Of a DNA stretch of 64,000 bases, positions 62,566-64,000 are shown in pieces (positions within the stretch are counted from its first letter, which is position 1; the number at the start of each line of letters is the position of its first letter). Both the position numbers and the translations under genes were made by a program. This DNA is from Sagittula stellata E-37. Lineage in GTDB: Bacteria > Pseudomonadota > Alphaproteobacteria > Rhodobacterales > Rhodobacteraceae. Under the pieces are notes generated by a model. It ran no database searches. It had not been told where the DNA came from and saw only the letters and a program-made list of their open reading frames with translations. Location of the stretch: contig NZ_CP155729.1 of the NCBI RefSeq assembly GCF_039724765.1, positions 3,357,501 through 3,421,500 on the forward strand, given 5' to 3'.

Positions 62566-64000
62566 TTATACAGTCGCCTCTATCATATTTATCTCCTCGG
62601 GAGTGAGTTCATGCAGGCGATAGATCGTCTGGTTGATCCGGTTCTCCAGTGTGGCGATCTCGGCCTCGACTGTGGCGATCTCTTCTTGCAGGCGGATCAC
62701 GTCGGCCATGATGTGATCGTCCGCGCTCACGGCAACCTTCTTCAACAAGGTCGCCAGCTTCTTGCCGGTCAGGCGGGCGCTGACCTCGGTTCGGCTGGCG
62801 AGCACCTTCCATTGGGCGAGGATGAACGGGGCCTGTTTTGGGGGCGGGAAGATCATTGTGACGGCGGGAATGCCGTCGACCATGAAGCGCAGCTCGCCGC
62901 GTTTGAGTTCTGCCGAAAGGGCGACACCGGGTTTGAGGTGCTCTTCCAGCGCGGCTTGGCGGGCCTCTACCTCGCGGGCGAGACGGTCCTTGGCCCATTT
63001 GCGGCGCTCTGTGCCGATCAGGCGTTTGGGCGCAGCATCTTTTAAGTCGTCCAGATCAGGCAAATCAGGGAACAGCCAGTCGTCCGGGCGAGGCCGGATG
63101 CTGACAGCTCCCATTCGAAGGGCAATGTCAGCCAGAGCCTGCCGCAGCTGGTCATATAGCGCTTGAAGACGCTCAGCGTCCCGAGCCAGCGCCGCGCTGT
63201 CATCGCCCTCTGCGAGCGGGACTGGCAAGTATTTGATGAACTGTTTGTTCGCCTCGTAATACCCGTTGTCTTTGGGCTTTGCCGTCTTCCGGAAGTAGAA
63301 ATCGCAGGGCTTGGCATTAAGCGCAGCCAAGGTGCCCCATAGAGACACGTTCCGAGCCGGCATGATGCCGTTCACCCGGACGTTGTTGATATAGAAGGCT
63401 CCCTTACAATCCGCCGAAACCTGCATACTGTTGACGGTCTGTGCCACCATTAGCTTCGGGGTTTCTTGCTTACCAAGGTTTTGGCTGCGCCCGAACTGAT
63501 ACCATTCATCGTTGTCGAACTTACTGTCCTCACGGGCGCGAAGCTCTTCTTCATGTCCCAAAAGATAGGCCCAGGCATTCGGATATTGGGTCTGCATGGT
63601 GCTGGCCGGGATCAGGCTCGGGCGATTGCCGCCAAGGCTGTAAGGGAACAGCAGATAGGTATCGGTCTGGGGTGTCAGGTAGCGGCAGGCCTCCGCGCCA
63701 GACACAAGCGGCTTCATGATCTCGTCTTCGATCTGGACCACACGCCCACGCTTGGCCCCTTTCGGCGGCTTTTCCTCGTAGCGGTTCGCTCCCAACCGTT
63801 TCAAGTGGTAGATATGATCTGCGCTGGTCTGGATGCCGACGAAGATGTTGCGTGTCACGCCGGGATCATCCAACCGCACCCCGTTGCCCGTCAGCTTGTC
63901 GATTAGGTCACGCTCGCTCCCTGTCACCAGCAGCCAGCGATCCCCGAAGGTCAACCGATCATAGGACAAGCGGATGTGGTCGGCCTCCCACGGGCTTTCG
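62566..64000 (-). CDS. Restriction-modification type DNA methyltransferase, C-terminal part (TaqI-like specificity domain)
   Basis: At least 477 residues of a protein that continues past the right edge; the frame stays open to base 64000, so the start is outside. The segment SLWGTLAALNAKPCDFYFRK ... GYYEANKQFIKYLPVP is the TaqI-like target-recognition signature of N6-adenine methyltransferases of Eco57I/type IIG kind. Upstream are GVQTSADHIYHLKR-like and YLLFPYSLGG blocks typical of the same domain. A coiled coil ends the protein (VIRLQEEIATVEAEIATLENRINQTIYRL). Whether a nuclease or N-terminal methylase domain is fused cannot be seen. Its place next to tRNA-Phe suits a defence island. Confidence 0.8.
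   Translation of the reverse strand, partial: ESPWEADHIRLSYDRLTFGDRWLLVTGSERDLIDKLTGNGVRLDDPGVTRNIFVGIQTSADHIYHLKRLGANRYEEKPPKGAKRGRVVQIEDEIMKPLVSGAEACRYLTPQTDTYLLFPYSLGGNRPSLIPASTMQTQYPNAWAYLLGHEEELRAREDSKFDNDEWYQFGRSQNLGKQETPKLMVAQTVNSMQVSADCKGAFYINNVRVNGIMPARNVSLWGTLAALNAKPCDFYFRKTAKPKDNGYYEANKQFIKYLPVPLAEGDDSAALARDAERLQALYDQLRQALADIALRMGAVSIRPRPDDWLFPDLPDLDDLKDAAPKRLIGTERRKWAKDRLAREVEARQAALEEHLKPGVALSAELKRGELRFMVDGIPAVTMIFPPPKQAPFILAQWKVLASRTEVSARLTGKKLATLLKKVAVSADDHIMADVIRLQEEIATVEAEIATLENRINQTIYRLHELTPEEINMIEATV

Overview
The window looks like chromosomal DNA from an alphaproteobacterium of the Rhodobacterales, most likely the marine Roseobacter group. This is inferred from GC-rich codon use, tightly overlapping ATGA gene junctions, and the gene families present: tripartite tricarboxylate and polyamine-type uptake systems, a DmdC-like acyl-CoA dehydrogenase, an H-NOX/kinase pair, the cheY-A-W-R-Y-B-D order, and an oxidoreductase-SelD fusion. 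No 16S or other taxonomic marker lies in the window, so the species is not resolved.

Bases 1-14.4 kb are transport and catabolism. A minus-strand tctC-tctB-tctA-dehydrogenase operon faces a LysR gene. An RpiR-type repressor gene then faces a seven-gene operon in which every junction overlaps: binding protein, ATPase, two permeases, a diaminopropionate ammonia-lyase-like enzyme, an M20 N-carbamoylase and a D-carbamoylase-type amidohydrolase. Together these suggest uptake and nitrogen release from carbamoylated (di)amino acids. Bases 14.6-18.5 kb hold a glyoxalase I gene and a TPP-riboswitch-controlled thiM-thiE-thiD-tenA salvage operon.

Bases 18.7-29.4 kb are mostly housekeeping: ychF, small VOC and DUF genes, a MATE exporter, trpA, a methyltransferase, an H-NOX/hybrid histidine kinase pair and lldD. 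An AT-richer two-gene block at 29.5-31.3 kb (DUF262 plus a HEPN-domain protein) sits between conserved genes and has the look of an acquired defence or toxin module.

Bases 31.8-40.3 kb carry rplY and pth, a heme-monooxygenase-like protein, a serine beta-lactamase-fold protein, a membrane LuxR protein, a PepSY protein, trpB (separated from trpA), a second MATE exporter and two hotdog thioesterases. Bases 40.4-50.3 kb form a fatty- or acyl-acid beta-oxidation cluster behind two tandem MerR regulators: two acyl-CoA dehydrogenases, a GST, a thiolase, a cupin/NTF2-like protein and FadB.

Bases 51.7-58.3 kb are a compact chemotaxis operon (STAS, cheY, cheA, cheW, cheR, cheY, a small ORF, cheB, cheD) with no receptor or flagellar gene. 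It has a CheB whose receiver domain has lost its phosphorylation residues. Bases 58.4-61.6 kb hold convergent, overlapping selD (fused) and tRNA 2-selenouridine synthase genes. A tRNA-Phe gene follows. Beyond it the sequence becomes gene-poor and then enters the C-terminal part of a restriction-modification type DNA methyltransferase that runs off the right edge, which suggests the start of a genomic island.
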